Source: Treponema sp.
GTDB taxonomy: Bacteria; Spirochaetota; Spirochaetia; Treponematales; Treponemataceae
NCBI GenBank assembly: GCA_024691105.1
Contig: JAILNY010000046.1
Coordinates: 1-18,655, forward strand
Direction of reading: 5' to 3'
Length of the DNA stretch: 18,655 nucleotides
A model generated the notes under the pieces. The model had not been told where the DNA came from, searched no databases, and saw nothing but the letters and a program-made list of their open reading frames with translations. Positions 7,035 to 13,264 of this stretch are shown piece by piece. The position numbers and the translations under genes were made by a program. Positions within the stretch are counted from its first letter, which is position 1; each line of letters starts with the position of its first letter.

Positions 7035-8738
7035 CTACTCCTCCATCAACCATGTACGTATGAGCATAGCAACATCTTCTGGATGTTCTTTTGCCATAGC
7101 AATTGCATTTTCCTGAAGTTCTGCACGTCGTCTTTCTTCGACAGACATTGTAACTTCCATTCCTTCGTTCTGAGCTTCCTGGAGAGCCATGATGCGCGCC
7201 ATCTCCTGACGGCGTCTCTCTTCTTCTGCCTTAATGCGGCGGCGGCGCTCAAGCTCACGACTGATAAAGCGGTAAAGAATAAATACAAGCAATACAGCAG
7301 CAAAGCCGATAAGCACAAGAATAATCGTTGTGCGGGTCTGTCTTGCCTTTTTAATTGCTTCATCTTCAGCTTCAAATTCTTTCTGTCGGTTTATCTGAAC
7401 GTTGCGTACAACAACAAGATAATTCTTTGCCTTATCATATCCGACTGCCCCCTGAACAAGGTCTGCAATCTGTTCAAGTTCTTCCTGTGGAACCGGAATA
7501 TAAGTACGTTTAATACTTCCGTGCTCGTCAAAAACAAGGTTATGATTTTTGTCATATTCCTTAAGCCAGGTTCCGTCAACGTTGACTGCAACAGAAACGC
7601 GGTCAATTGTCGGATGAACAATCTCTGTTATATTATCGGTATTTATTACAGAATTTTGAGTAACACCAGTCTCTGTCTGTTTACCAATTACGTTTGACAT
7701 ATCAGATGCAACAGGAGGATTATTACCTTCTGTTCCAGTCGGTCCCATCGGATTAAAACCTGTTCCCTGCCACTCGCGTGTTACAGTCTGAGAAGAAATG
7801 ACTACAGAGTCTTTAAGTTCTGATTCATCATAAGGAGTATCAGGATCATTTGGTTTTAAAACAAACGGATTATATTTAACTGATTCAATTTTCTTTTCTG
7901 ACATGTTCATGTCAATTTTAATATTGATCTCAGGAATTCTATCTGCACCCTTGATACTCTGGAGGGTTTTGAGAACCTGGGCACGGTAATATACTTCCTG
8001 TTTTTGAATGAACTTCTGTTCTTTTTCGATGCGCGAAAGTCGCTCGAGTTCTTCAAGCCCTTCATCATCGTTTAAGACAGTTCCATCGGAATCTGCAATC
8101 GTAAGATTTTCTTTTTGAAGCCCGCTTACAGCAGTAAGAATAATTTTTTCAAGTCCCTTAATCTTTCTCTTGTTAGTCGGCATGTCACTCATCGGAGCAA
8201 ATGAAAGTACAACACTTGCACTGATAGGATCCTGCTGAGACTTAAAAAGTTTATCTTCAGGCAAATCAAGCTGAACGTCTGCGTTAACGATATCTTCAAG
8301 AGATTCAAGATGAAGTTCAAGAGCTTTCTTTATCGCAAGCTTTCTCTTGACGTTCTGGTCGGCATCTGTTGTTGACCAGCCCCGGTCAAAATATCCGGCA
8401 AACGGATCTATGTTAGATGGAGTAAGACCTTCTGAAATAAGAATGTCTCTGTAACGGCGTGCAGTCTGTTCATCAGCAACCCTGATATAACCTGCACTAT
8501 CAACATCAGCCTTAACATTATCTTTATCAAGGCGAGTAAGAATCTGAGCCTGAGCATCTCCTGTTACAGGAGCATTATAGAGCTTAACAGTTGTAGGCTT
8601 TGCTGAGAATCTGAAACCAAGAACTATTGCGATGATTACAGCAATGACAACACCGACAAGAATTCCTTTTTGTAATATGGACCACTTTGCCCATTTTTCC
8701 TTTATGTTGGAAACGAGCTTTTTGAACCATTCGTTCAT
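7035..8738 (-). CDS. fliF: Flagellar MS-ring protein FliF
   Basis: FliF (567 residues) forms the MS ring in the inner membrane, the base on which rotor, rod and export gate assemble. The first membrane helix is at about residues 23-45 (GILVGVVIAVIIAIVLGF). A large periplasmic region with ring-building motifs follows, then a second membrane helix at about 470-491. A very basic, helical cytoplasmic tail ends in HPEDVAMLIRTWLMEE, the FliG-binding motif. The start is the ATG at 8738 (MNEWFKKL) because GGGAGGGG lies right before it. The frame stays open to a TTG at 8771, which has no ribosome-binding site. Its own promoter lies at 8787-8815, and a terminator closes the fliE transcript upstream, so fliF probably heads a separate fliF-G-H-I-J unit. 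Confidence 0.96.
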   Translation of the reverse strand: MNEWFKKLVSNIKEKWAKWSILQKGILVGVVIAVIIAIVLGFRFSAKPTTVKLYNAPVTGDAQAQILTRLDKDNVKADVDSAGYIRVADEQTARRYRDILISEGLTPSNIDPFAGYFDRGWSTTDADQNVKRKLAIKKALELHLESLEDIVNADVQLDLPEDKLFKSQQDPISASVVLSFAPMSDMPTNKRKIKGLEKIILTAVSGLQKENLTIADSDGTVLNDDEGLEELERLSRIEKEQKFIQKQEVYYRAQVLKTLQSIKGADRIPEINIKIDMNMSEKKIESVKYNPFVLKPNDPDTPYDESELKDSVVISSQTVTREWQGTGFNPMGPTGTEGNNPPVASDMSNVIGKQTETGVTQNSVINTDNITEIVHPTIDRVSVAVNVDGTWLKEYDKNHNLVFDEHGSIKRTYIPVPQEELEQIADLVQGAVGYDKAKNYLVVVRNVQINRQKEFEAEDEAIKKARQTRTTIILVLIGFAAVLLVFILYRFISRELERRRRIKAEEERRRQEMARIMALQEAQNEGMEVTMSVEERRRAELQENAIAMAKEHPEDVAMLIRTWLMEE

Positions 8739-8741
8739 CTG

Positions 8742-8750
8742 ACCCCTCCC
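8742..8750 (-). promoter_or_regulatory. Ribosome-binding site that fixes the fliF start
   Basis: On the minus strand GGGAGGGG sits three to four bases before the ATG at 8738. It decides between this ATG and a TTG 33 bases further upstream in the same frame. Confidence 0.8.
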
Positions 8751-8786
8751 GTGAACGAATAATATAAACAATTATAGTTATTATAA

Positions 8787-8815
8787 ATTATACCATATAT
8801 AGTAAATTCTGAAAA
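8787..8815 (-). promoter_or_regulatory. Promoter of fliF
   Basis: On the minus strand, TTTTCA (8815-8810) is followed after exactly 17 bases by TATAAT (8792-8787), itself preceded by TGG to make an extended -10 (TGGTATAAT). The predicted start is about 40 bases before the fliF ATG. The 11-base string TATGGTATAAT is shared with the nucleoside kinase promoter. Confidence 0.65.
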
Positions 8816-8905
8816 GAGAAAAATAAAAAAAAACTTACGCAGGACCTCCTCGCAAATCCCGCGCCCGCGCACCTGTCCGGCATCGATTGTGTTCCGCGTC
8901 CACGC

Positions 8906-8942
8906 AAAAAAAATCCCGTCTTGCTTACGCACATCCGGGATT
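8906..8942 (-). terminator. Intrinsic terminator after fliE
   Basis: On the minus strand AATCCCG (8942-8936) pairs with CGGGATT (8918-8912) and is followed by eight T's (8913-8906). Inside the loop TGC-GTAA-GCA can form a further three pairs closed by a GNRA-type tetraloop. It begins nine bases after the fliE stop codon. The rest of the 212-base gap (about 8825-8905) is GC-rich, with no gene that I can support. Confidence 0.85.
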
Positions 8943-8950
8943 CTCAAACT

Positions 8951-9286
8951 TTATCTTGTTGTCGTAATTTCGTTCCAGCCAGTAACAACTCTGTCAACCA
9001 CAGTCTTTGCAAGGCTTAACGACATCTGCGACTTTGCAATCGCTGTTGTAATGTCGTGAATATCTACAGAATCAGGATCTACTAAAGCCTGCTCTTCAAG
9101 ACGATTAACATCAAGCTGCTGCTCGTTCATTTTAGAAACTGCATCAAGAATATAGCTGTCAAAGGATTTACGGTATTTTTCTGTTGAAACTTCTGCATTA
9201 GAAACCAGATTTGAACTTACTGTCTGATATCCAGTAGAAGAAAAAGTTTTGCTCATATTGAGCACATCAAAATTATTCATTGTCAT
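8951..9286 (-). CDS. fliE: Flagellar hook-basal body adaptor FliE
   Basis: FliE (about 111 residues) joins the MS ring to the proximal rod in the periplasm and is among the first proteins exported. The C-terminal half shows the FliE pattern: DIHDITTAIAKSQMSLSLAK followed by VVDRV and WNEI, corresponding to the family's helical end that packs with rod proteins. I place the start at the ATG at 9286 (MTMNNFD) because AAGGTGG is five bases upstream. A GTG at 9295 is in frame but overlaps that site, and an ATG at 9280 is also possible. It lies 73 bases after flgC. A strong terminator follows its stop, so it appears to be the last gene of the upstream transcription unit. Confidence 0.92.
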   Translation of the reverse strand: MTMNNFDVLNMSKTFSSTGYQTVSSNLVSNAEVSTEKYRKSFDSYILDAVSKMNEQQLDVNRLEEQALVDPDSVDIHDITTAIAKSQMSLSLAKTVVDRVVTGWNEITTTR

Positions 9287-9300
9287 ATTCCCCACCTTAT

Positions 9301-9338
9301 AAAACGCACGTCACACCACCCCTGCAGCAAAACGCACG
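9301..9338. repeat. Ten-base direct repeat in the flgC-fliE gap
   Basis: AAAACGCACG occurs at 9301-9310 and again at 9329-9338, 28 bases apart start to start, in the short gap between flgC and fliE. The rest of the gap holds only the fliE ribosome-binding site. The role of the repeat is unknown. Confidence 0.6.
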
Positions 9339-9359
9339 CCCTGTATTATTTTACACCAA

Positions 9360-9818
9360 CTATCTGCCAATATCTAGTGCCGCAGAAAACATTGACTTGG
9401 CACCTTCGATTACAGTCGAGTTTGCTTCGTACGCACGGCTTGAAGCAATCAGGTCTACCATTTCGTTTACGATGTTTACGTTAGGATATTCAACATAACC
9501 CTTGTGAGGACCAGATTTAATTGCATCCGGATGATCAGGGTCATAAATAAAAGTTCCATCACTGTTGTCTTTTACGATTTCGCGTACTTTAACGCCTTTT
9601 CCAACACCGTTATCAAGGTTAGAAGGAAGATACGGAGTACGCCATGTCGGGTTTGAATCAGCTGCCGGCTGAAAAATTACACGTGATCTTTTATAAGGAC
9701 CGCCGTCCTGAGTGCGGGTTGTAGAAGCGTTTGCAATGTTGTCAGAAATAACGTCACTCTTAAGTCTTTCTGCTGCAAGTCCGGTTGATGCTATGTTAAT
9801 ACTAGTAAACAATCCCAT
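9360..9818 (-). CDS. flgC: Flagellar proximal rod protein FlgC
   Basis: FlgC (152 residues) is a proximal rod subunit of the periplasmic flagellum. The N-terminus has the rod/hook family signature (IASTGLAAERLKSDVISDN, then the NIANASTTRT motif at 27-36). The C-terminus has the matching helix PNVNIVNEMVDLIASSRAYE with SRAYEAN. Both ends form the coiled coil that packs in the axial core. Length is slightly above that of enteric FlgC and normal for the family. The ATG at 9818 follows AAGGAG with a good spacing. It is 35 bases after flgB and precedes fliE, the standard order. Confidence 0.95.
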   Translation of the reverse strand: MGLFTSINIASTGLAAERLKSDVISDNIANASTTRTQDGGPYKRSRVIFQPAADSNPTWRTPYLPSNLDNGVGKGVKVREIVKDNSDGTFIYDPDHPDAIKSGPHKGYVEYPNVNIVNEMVDLIASSRAYEANSTVIEGAKSMFSAALDIGR

Positions 9819-9853
9819 TTTCTACTCCTTATAAAAACACGTTAGCTGAACTT

Positions 9854-10276
9854 TTATCTGATAGCGGCTGTCGCCGTCTTTATCTGCGAAAACTCATGAT
9901 TTTCAAGCAAAGTAAGCATTTTATACTGCATCTGAATTTTTACAATGTTCATTGCTTCTGTTTCTACGTTTACGTTGTTGCCGTCTGCTTTTTCTGTAGA
10001 AGCATAGTCTACAACGCGCTGCGGCTGAACTGTCTTGTAGTCAATCACATTATTGATTTTAAAGTGAAGAGGTGAAGTTGTTTTAAGTTCAAATGCATTT
10101 TTTGCATTTTCTTCCGACTCAAAAGCTCTTTTAAGCTCGCTTTCAAAGTTTACGGCTGTTCTCTTAAAATTAGGAACACCGGCATTTGCAATATTATTTG
10201 CAGACACATTGTAGCGCAATGTGTTTACATCCAGAGCTCTCTGTAATAAATCAATTGAACGTGTAAAAGAATTCAT
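9854..10276 (-). CDS. flgB: Flagellar proximal rod protein FlgB
   Basis: FlgB (140 residues) is the proximal rod protein nearest the MS ring. The N-terminal signature is ALDVNTLRYNVSANNIANAG (14-33) followed by VPNFKRTAVNFE. The C-terminus holds the paired helix with VNVETEAMNIVKIQMQYKML. Length is typical. The ATG at 10276 has only a weak ribosome-binding site (AGAG), in contrast to the strong sites of its neighbours. The 42-base gap after hslU contains a possible sigma-28-type promoter (10284-10311). It is the first structural flagellar gene of the block. Confidence 0.95.
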   Translation of the reverse strand: MNSFTRSIDLLQRALDVNTLRYNVSANNIANAGVPNFKRTAVNFESELKRAFESEENAKNAFELKTTSPLHFKINNVIDYKTVQPQRVVDYASTEKADGNNVNVETEAMNIVKIQMQYKMLTLLENHEFSQIKTATAAIR

Positions 10277-10283
10277 ACTCTAA

Positions 10284-10311
10284 TTTTCGGATATTACAGA
10301 GAGCCAGTTTA
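10284..10311 (-). promoter_or_regulatory. Possible sigma-28-type promoter of flgB
   Basis: On the minus strand TAAA (10311-10308) is followed after 16 bases by TCCGAAAA (10291-10284). This resembles the flagellar sigma factor consensus (TAAA, 15 bases, GCCGATAA): TAAA and the CCGA core match, but the spacing is one base long and two of the eight -10 positions differ. It lies within the hslU-flgB gap. The call is tentative. Confidence 0.35.
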
Positions 10312-10318
10312 GTGTTTT

Positions 10319-11803
10319 TTACAGAATATAGCGCGAAAGATCTTCGTTTCCGGCAACTTCCTGCACTTTTGAATCAACGTATGCCGCATCAATTGCAATT
10401 GTCTCGCCTTTGTGCTCATCTGCTTCAAAAGAAATCTCGTCCAAAACCTTTTCCATAATCGTATGGAGTCGGCGTGCACCAATATTTTCGCTCTTAGAGT
10501 TTACTTCCTCTGCCATAGAACTTATGCGGTCAATCGCTTCATCCTTAAAGTCAAGCGTAACGCCTTCTGTAGAAAGGAGCGCTGAATACTGCTTAATAAG
10601 CGCATTCTTTGGCTCTGTCAAAATCCGCTTAAAGTCGTCCTTATTAAGTGAATCAAGCTCTACGCGGAGCGGAAATCGTCCCTGAAGTTCCGGGATAAGG
10701 TCGCTGGGTTTTGAAAGGCTGAATGCACCGGCAGCAATAAAGAGAATGTGCTTTGTGTCAACAACGCCCCACTTTGTATTAACGTGACATCCTTCTACAA
10801 TAGGAAGAATATCACGCTGAACGCCCTCGCGGCTTACGGCAGGCCCGTGGCTTTCGCCGTGAACGGCAATCTTATCGATTTCGTCAATAAAGATAATTCC
10901 CGACTGCTCAACCCGCTCTTTTGCGATGTCGGCAGCCTTGTCGGCATCGATCATGCTGTCCAATACCTGTTCGGTCAAAATCTTACGCGCCTCGGCAATT
11001 GTAACCGTGCGCTGCTTTTTGCGGGCCCCGTTCATCATTTCCTGGATTCCCTGCATTGCAGACTCAATATCGTCAATGTTTCCGCCCGTAAAGATGCTCA
11101 TATTAGTCCGAGGCGCTGATGTTACAGAAATCTCTACCTCGCGATCTTCAAGCTTTCCGTCACGCAGCATCTGTCGGAACTTTTCGCGGGTTTCGCTCAT
11201 GTGTTCATTTTCCTGAGCTTCTTCTGACTTCTGCTCTTCTGTCTTTTCCGGTACCTTCTGCTGAATGCCAAAAATGTTTCCGATTACCGCACCGACAGAT
11301 CCTGCATTTGCGCTCTTTTTTTCGCTTCCCGGAAGCAAAAGGTCTAAAAGCTTTTCTTCTACTTTGTCCTTGCAGCTTTCGCGAAGTGCATCTTCCATCT
11401 CGTGCTTTACATTGTTAAAGCCAACAGCCATAAGATCACGAACCATTGACTCAACGTCGCGTCCAACGTAACCGACTTCGGTATATTTTGTAGCTTCTAC
11501 CTTAATAAAAGGCGCATTGCAAAGCTTTGCAAGACGGCGCGCAATTTCTGTTTTACCAACACCAGTAGGCCCGATCATAAGAATGTTTTTTGGAGTAACT
11601 TCTTCTCTAATATCGTCGGCAAGCTTTAGGCGGCGGGTTCTGTTACGAAGCGCAACGGCAACGGCCTTTTTTGCATTCTTTTGTCCGATGATGTACGAGT
11701 CAAGTTTTTCTACAATCTGGCGCGGAGTTAAATTCGTCTGTGGAACTGCAGGAATAAGTTCTTTTCCAGCATCGTTAGTTTTAGCAAGTTCTGCATTTTC
11801 CAT
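10319..11803 (-). CDS. hslU: ATP-dependent protease ATPase subunit HslU (ClpY)
   Basis: HslU (494 residues) is the AAA+ unfoldase that feeds substrates to the HslV protease in the cytoplasm. It shows the N-terminal LDSYIIGQKNAKKAVAVALR, Walker A GPTGVGKT (78-85), the pore loop GYVG (111-114), an intermediate I domain with a long Glu/Lys-rich insert (about 150-220), Walker B IIFIDEID (303-310), the FIAAGAF sensor and GRFPLRVEL (375-383). The C-terminal end, EDLSRYIL, matches the tail that docks into HslV. The ATG at 11803 directly abuts the hslV stop (TAA-ATG), and GGAGG lies inside the end of hslV, so the two are translationally coupled. flgB follows after 42 bases. The protein is somewhat longer than enteric HslU because of the I-domain insert. 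Confidence 0.97.
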   Translation of the reverse strand: MENAELAKTNDAGKELIPAVPQTNLTPRQIVEKLDSYIIGQKNAKKAVAVALRNRTRRLKLADDIREEVTPKNILMIGPTGVGKTEIARRLAKLCNAPFIKVEATKYTEVGYVGRDVESMVRDLMAVGFNNVKHEMEDALRESCKDKVEEKLLDLLLPGSEKKSANAGSVGAVIGNIFGIQQKVPEKTEEQKSEEAQENEHMSETREKFRQMLRDGKLEDREVEISVTSAPRTNMSIFTGGNIDDIESAMQGIQEMMNGARKKQRTVTIAEARKILTEQVLDSMIDADKAADIAKERVEQSGIIFIDEIDKIAVHGESHGPAVSREGVQRDILPIVEGCHVNTKWGVVDTKHILFIAAGAFSLSKPSDLIPELQGRFPLRVELDSLNKDDFKRILTEPKNALIKQYSALLSTEGVTLDFKDEAIDRISSMAEEVNSKSENIGARRLHTIMEKVLDEISFEADEHKGETIAIDAAYVDSKVQEVAGNEDLSRYIL

Positions 11804-12343
11804 TTAGATTTCCTCCACGGTAATGTTTTCGTTTGTATAGATACAGATATTTCCGGCAATCCTAAGGCTCTTTTCTGCAATTTCGCGGGCACTTAACGTA
11901 GAGCCGTCAAGGTATGCAAGCGCTGCTGAATATGCGTAGTTTCCGCCAGAACCGATTGCAAGAACATCGTTTTCAGGCTCTATTACGTTTCCGTCGCCGC
12001 TTATTAAAAGAATCTTTTCTTTATTTGCAACAATGAGCATTGCCTCAAGCTTTTGGAGTGAACGGTCTGTTCTCCATTCCTTTGCAAGTTCTACGGCAGA
12101 ACGTGTAAGGTCTCCGTTAAACTCTTTTACTTTAGTTTCAAATTTATCTAAAAGTGTAAATGCATCGGCAACCGAGCCTGCAAATCCAGTTAATATTTTT
12201 CCGTCATAGATTTTTCTTACCTTGCGCGCGTTCCCCTTGCAGACTGTATCTCCAAGAGTTACCTGTCCGTCGCCGGCCATTGCAACCTTTCCGTCTTTTT
12301 TTACCGCAATTACTGTAGTGCTGCGGATTTTTGTCTTACTCAT
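11804..12343 (-). CDS. hslV: ATP-dependent protease peptidase subunit HslV (ClpQ)
   Basis: HslV (179 residues) is the proteasome-beta-like peptidase that forms the core of HslVU. The sequence MSKTKIRS-TTVIAV implies removal of eight residues to expose Thr9 as N-terminal nucleophile, the usual TT start of the mature enzyme. Family motifs include AGDGQVTLG, GFAGSVADAFTL, ELAKEWRTDR, IGSGGNYA and AREIAEKSL. The ATG at 12343 is chosen because GGAGG (12349-12353) precedes it. The frame is open 51 bases further, to 12394, but there is no better site there and it would run far into the recombinase gene. The start overlaps the end of the recombinase gene by eight bases and the stop touches hslU. B. 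subtilis ClpQ uses an N-terminal Ser, whereas this one looks like the Thr type. Confidence 0.96.
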   Translation of the reverse strand: MSKTKIRSTTVIAVKKDGKVAMAGDGQVTLGDTVCKGNARKVRKIYDGKILTGFAGSVADAFTLLDKFETKVKEFNGDLTRSAVELAKEWRTDRSLQKLEAMLIVANKEKILLISGDGNVIEPENDVLAIGSGGNYAYSAALAYLDGSTLSAREIAEKSLRIAGNICIYTNENITVEEI

Positions 12344-13259
12344 TTTTTCCTCCATGCGGATGAGCTTTTCTATAATCGCTTTCAACTTTAGCACGGCTTA
12401 CATGAGTATAGCGCTGCGTAGTCGAAATACTTGAATGTCCCAGCAGAGCCTGAACCTTTCGGATATCAAGGCCTTCGTTGACAAGGGCTGTCGCAAAAGC
12501 ATGACGAAAATCGTGAGGCGAAAAATGGTGGTTTATGCCTTCAACACTCGTATACTTTGACAAAATCCAGGCAACTCCCCGCTGTGTAAGCGGCGTTCCT
12601 GCCTGATTTATAAATAAGCTTTCAGGTTCTTTTTGAACCTTATTCTTTTTTATGCATTCTTCACGCTCTTTAAGATAAACCTTAAGAGAGTCAAGAGCAT
12701 CTGCTTCAAAAAAAACAATCCGGTCTTTGTTTCCCTTACCGGTAATTTTTGCCTTACTAAACCCCGGACTAAAGCTTTTTAACGTAAGCGAACAAATCTC
12801 ACTTACACGACAGCCGGAAGAATAAAGCATCTCAAAAAGCGCCTTATCGCGAGCCGGCCACAAAAGTTTTTTTTCTTCCGGGCTTTTACAGACCTTATAC
12901 ATCTCGTTATCAGTAACAACCTGATGATAAGGCTTATCGCCCCGGACAGTTTTCAGTCTCAAACTTGGGTTTTCTTTAATATAATCAAATTTTCTGCAAT
13001 AGGCAAATAAAGAACGCACGGCTGCAATATATCTGTTTATGCTTGTGGACTTCTCTCCACGCTCACTAAGACATGGAATTGCATAACGTAAATCATTAAA
13101 TTCAAGCTCGTCAATAAACTTTGACTTGCCGCAAAAAAATTTAAATTTTTCAAGATCATTTTTATAAGAAATGACCGTGTTTTGCGAAAAACCCTTTATG
13201 GTTTTCAGATACACCAGAAACTCATCCACTGCATCTGAAACTGTAATCCGCTCTCCCAT
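12336..13259 (-). CDS. Xer-type tyrosine recombinase (XerC/XerD/CodV-like)
   Basis: This 307-residue site-specific recombinase has a normal Xer length. The N-terminal SAM-like domain (about 8-100) shows FSQNTVISYKNDLEKF. The catalytic domain has a full set of active-site residues: R151 (SGCRVSE), K175 (TGKGNKDR), H249 and R252 (HDFRHAFAT), H275 (LLGHSS) and nucleophile Y284 (TTQRYTHVS). Such enzymes act with FtsK at dif sites to resolve chromosome dimers. Whether this is XerC, XerD or a single-recombinase equivalent cannot be told from the sequence; its position before hslVU corresponds to codV of Bacillus. The ATG at 13259 has a weak ribosome-binding site and starts five bases after topA ends, so translation may depend on coupling. 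It overlaps hslV by eight bases. No mobile-element signs surround it. Confidence 0.93.
   Translation of the reverse strand: MGERITVSDAVDEFLVYLKTIKGFSQNTVISYKNDLEKFKFFCGKSKFIDELEFNDLRYAIPCLSERGEKSTSINRYIAAVRSLFAYCRKFDYIKENPSLRLKTVRGDKPYHQVVTDNEMYKVCKSPEEKKLLWPARDKALFEMLYSSGCRVSEICSLTLKSFSPGFSKAKITGKGNKDRIVFFEADALDSLKVYLKEREECIKKNKVQKEPESLFINQAGTPLTQRGVAWILSKYTSVEGINHHFSPHDFRHAFATALVNEGLDIRKVQALLGHSSISTTQRYTHVSRAKVESDYRKAHPHGGKNE
12349..12353 (-). promoter_or_regulatory. Ribosome-binding site that fixes the hslV start
   Basis: GGAGG on the minus strand, five bases before the ATG at 12343, lies inside the last codons of the recombinase gene. It supports this ATG over in-frame codons upstream. 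Confidence 0.75.
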
Positions 13260-13264
13260 GAAAA

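Noticed and set aside
8735..8947. 70-codon minus-strand reading frame across the fliE-fliF gap
   Set aside because: It runs through the terminator and promoter, is GC-rich then AT-rich without protein-like pattern, and overlaps the fliF start.
12336..13259. Phage or mobile-element integrase
   Set aside because: Size, motifs and position between topA and hslV fit a housekeeping Xer-type enzyme; no attachment-site duplication or mobile genes are nearby.
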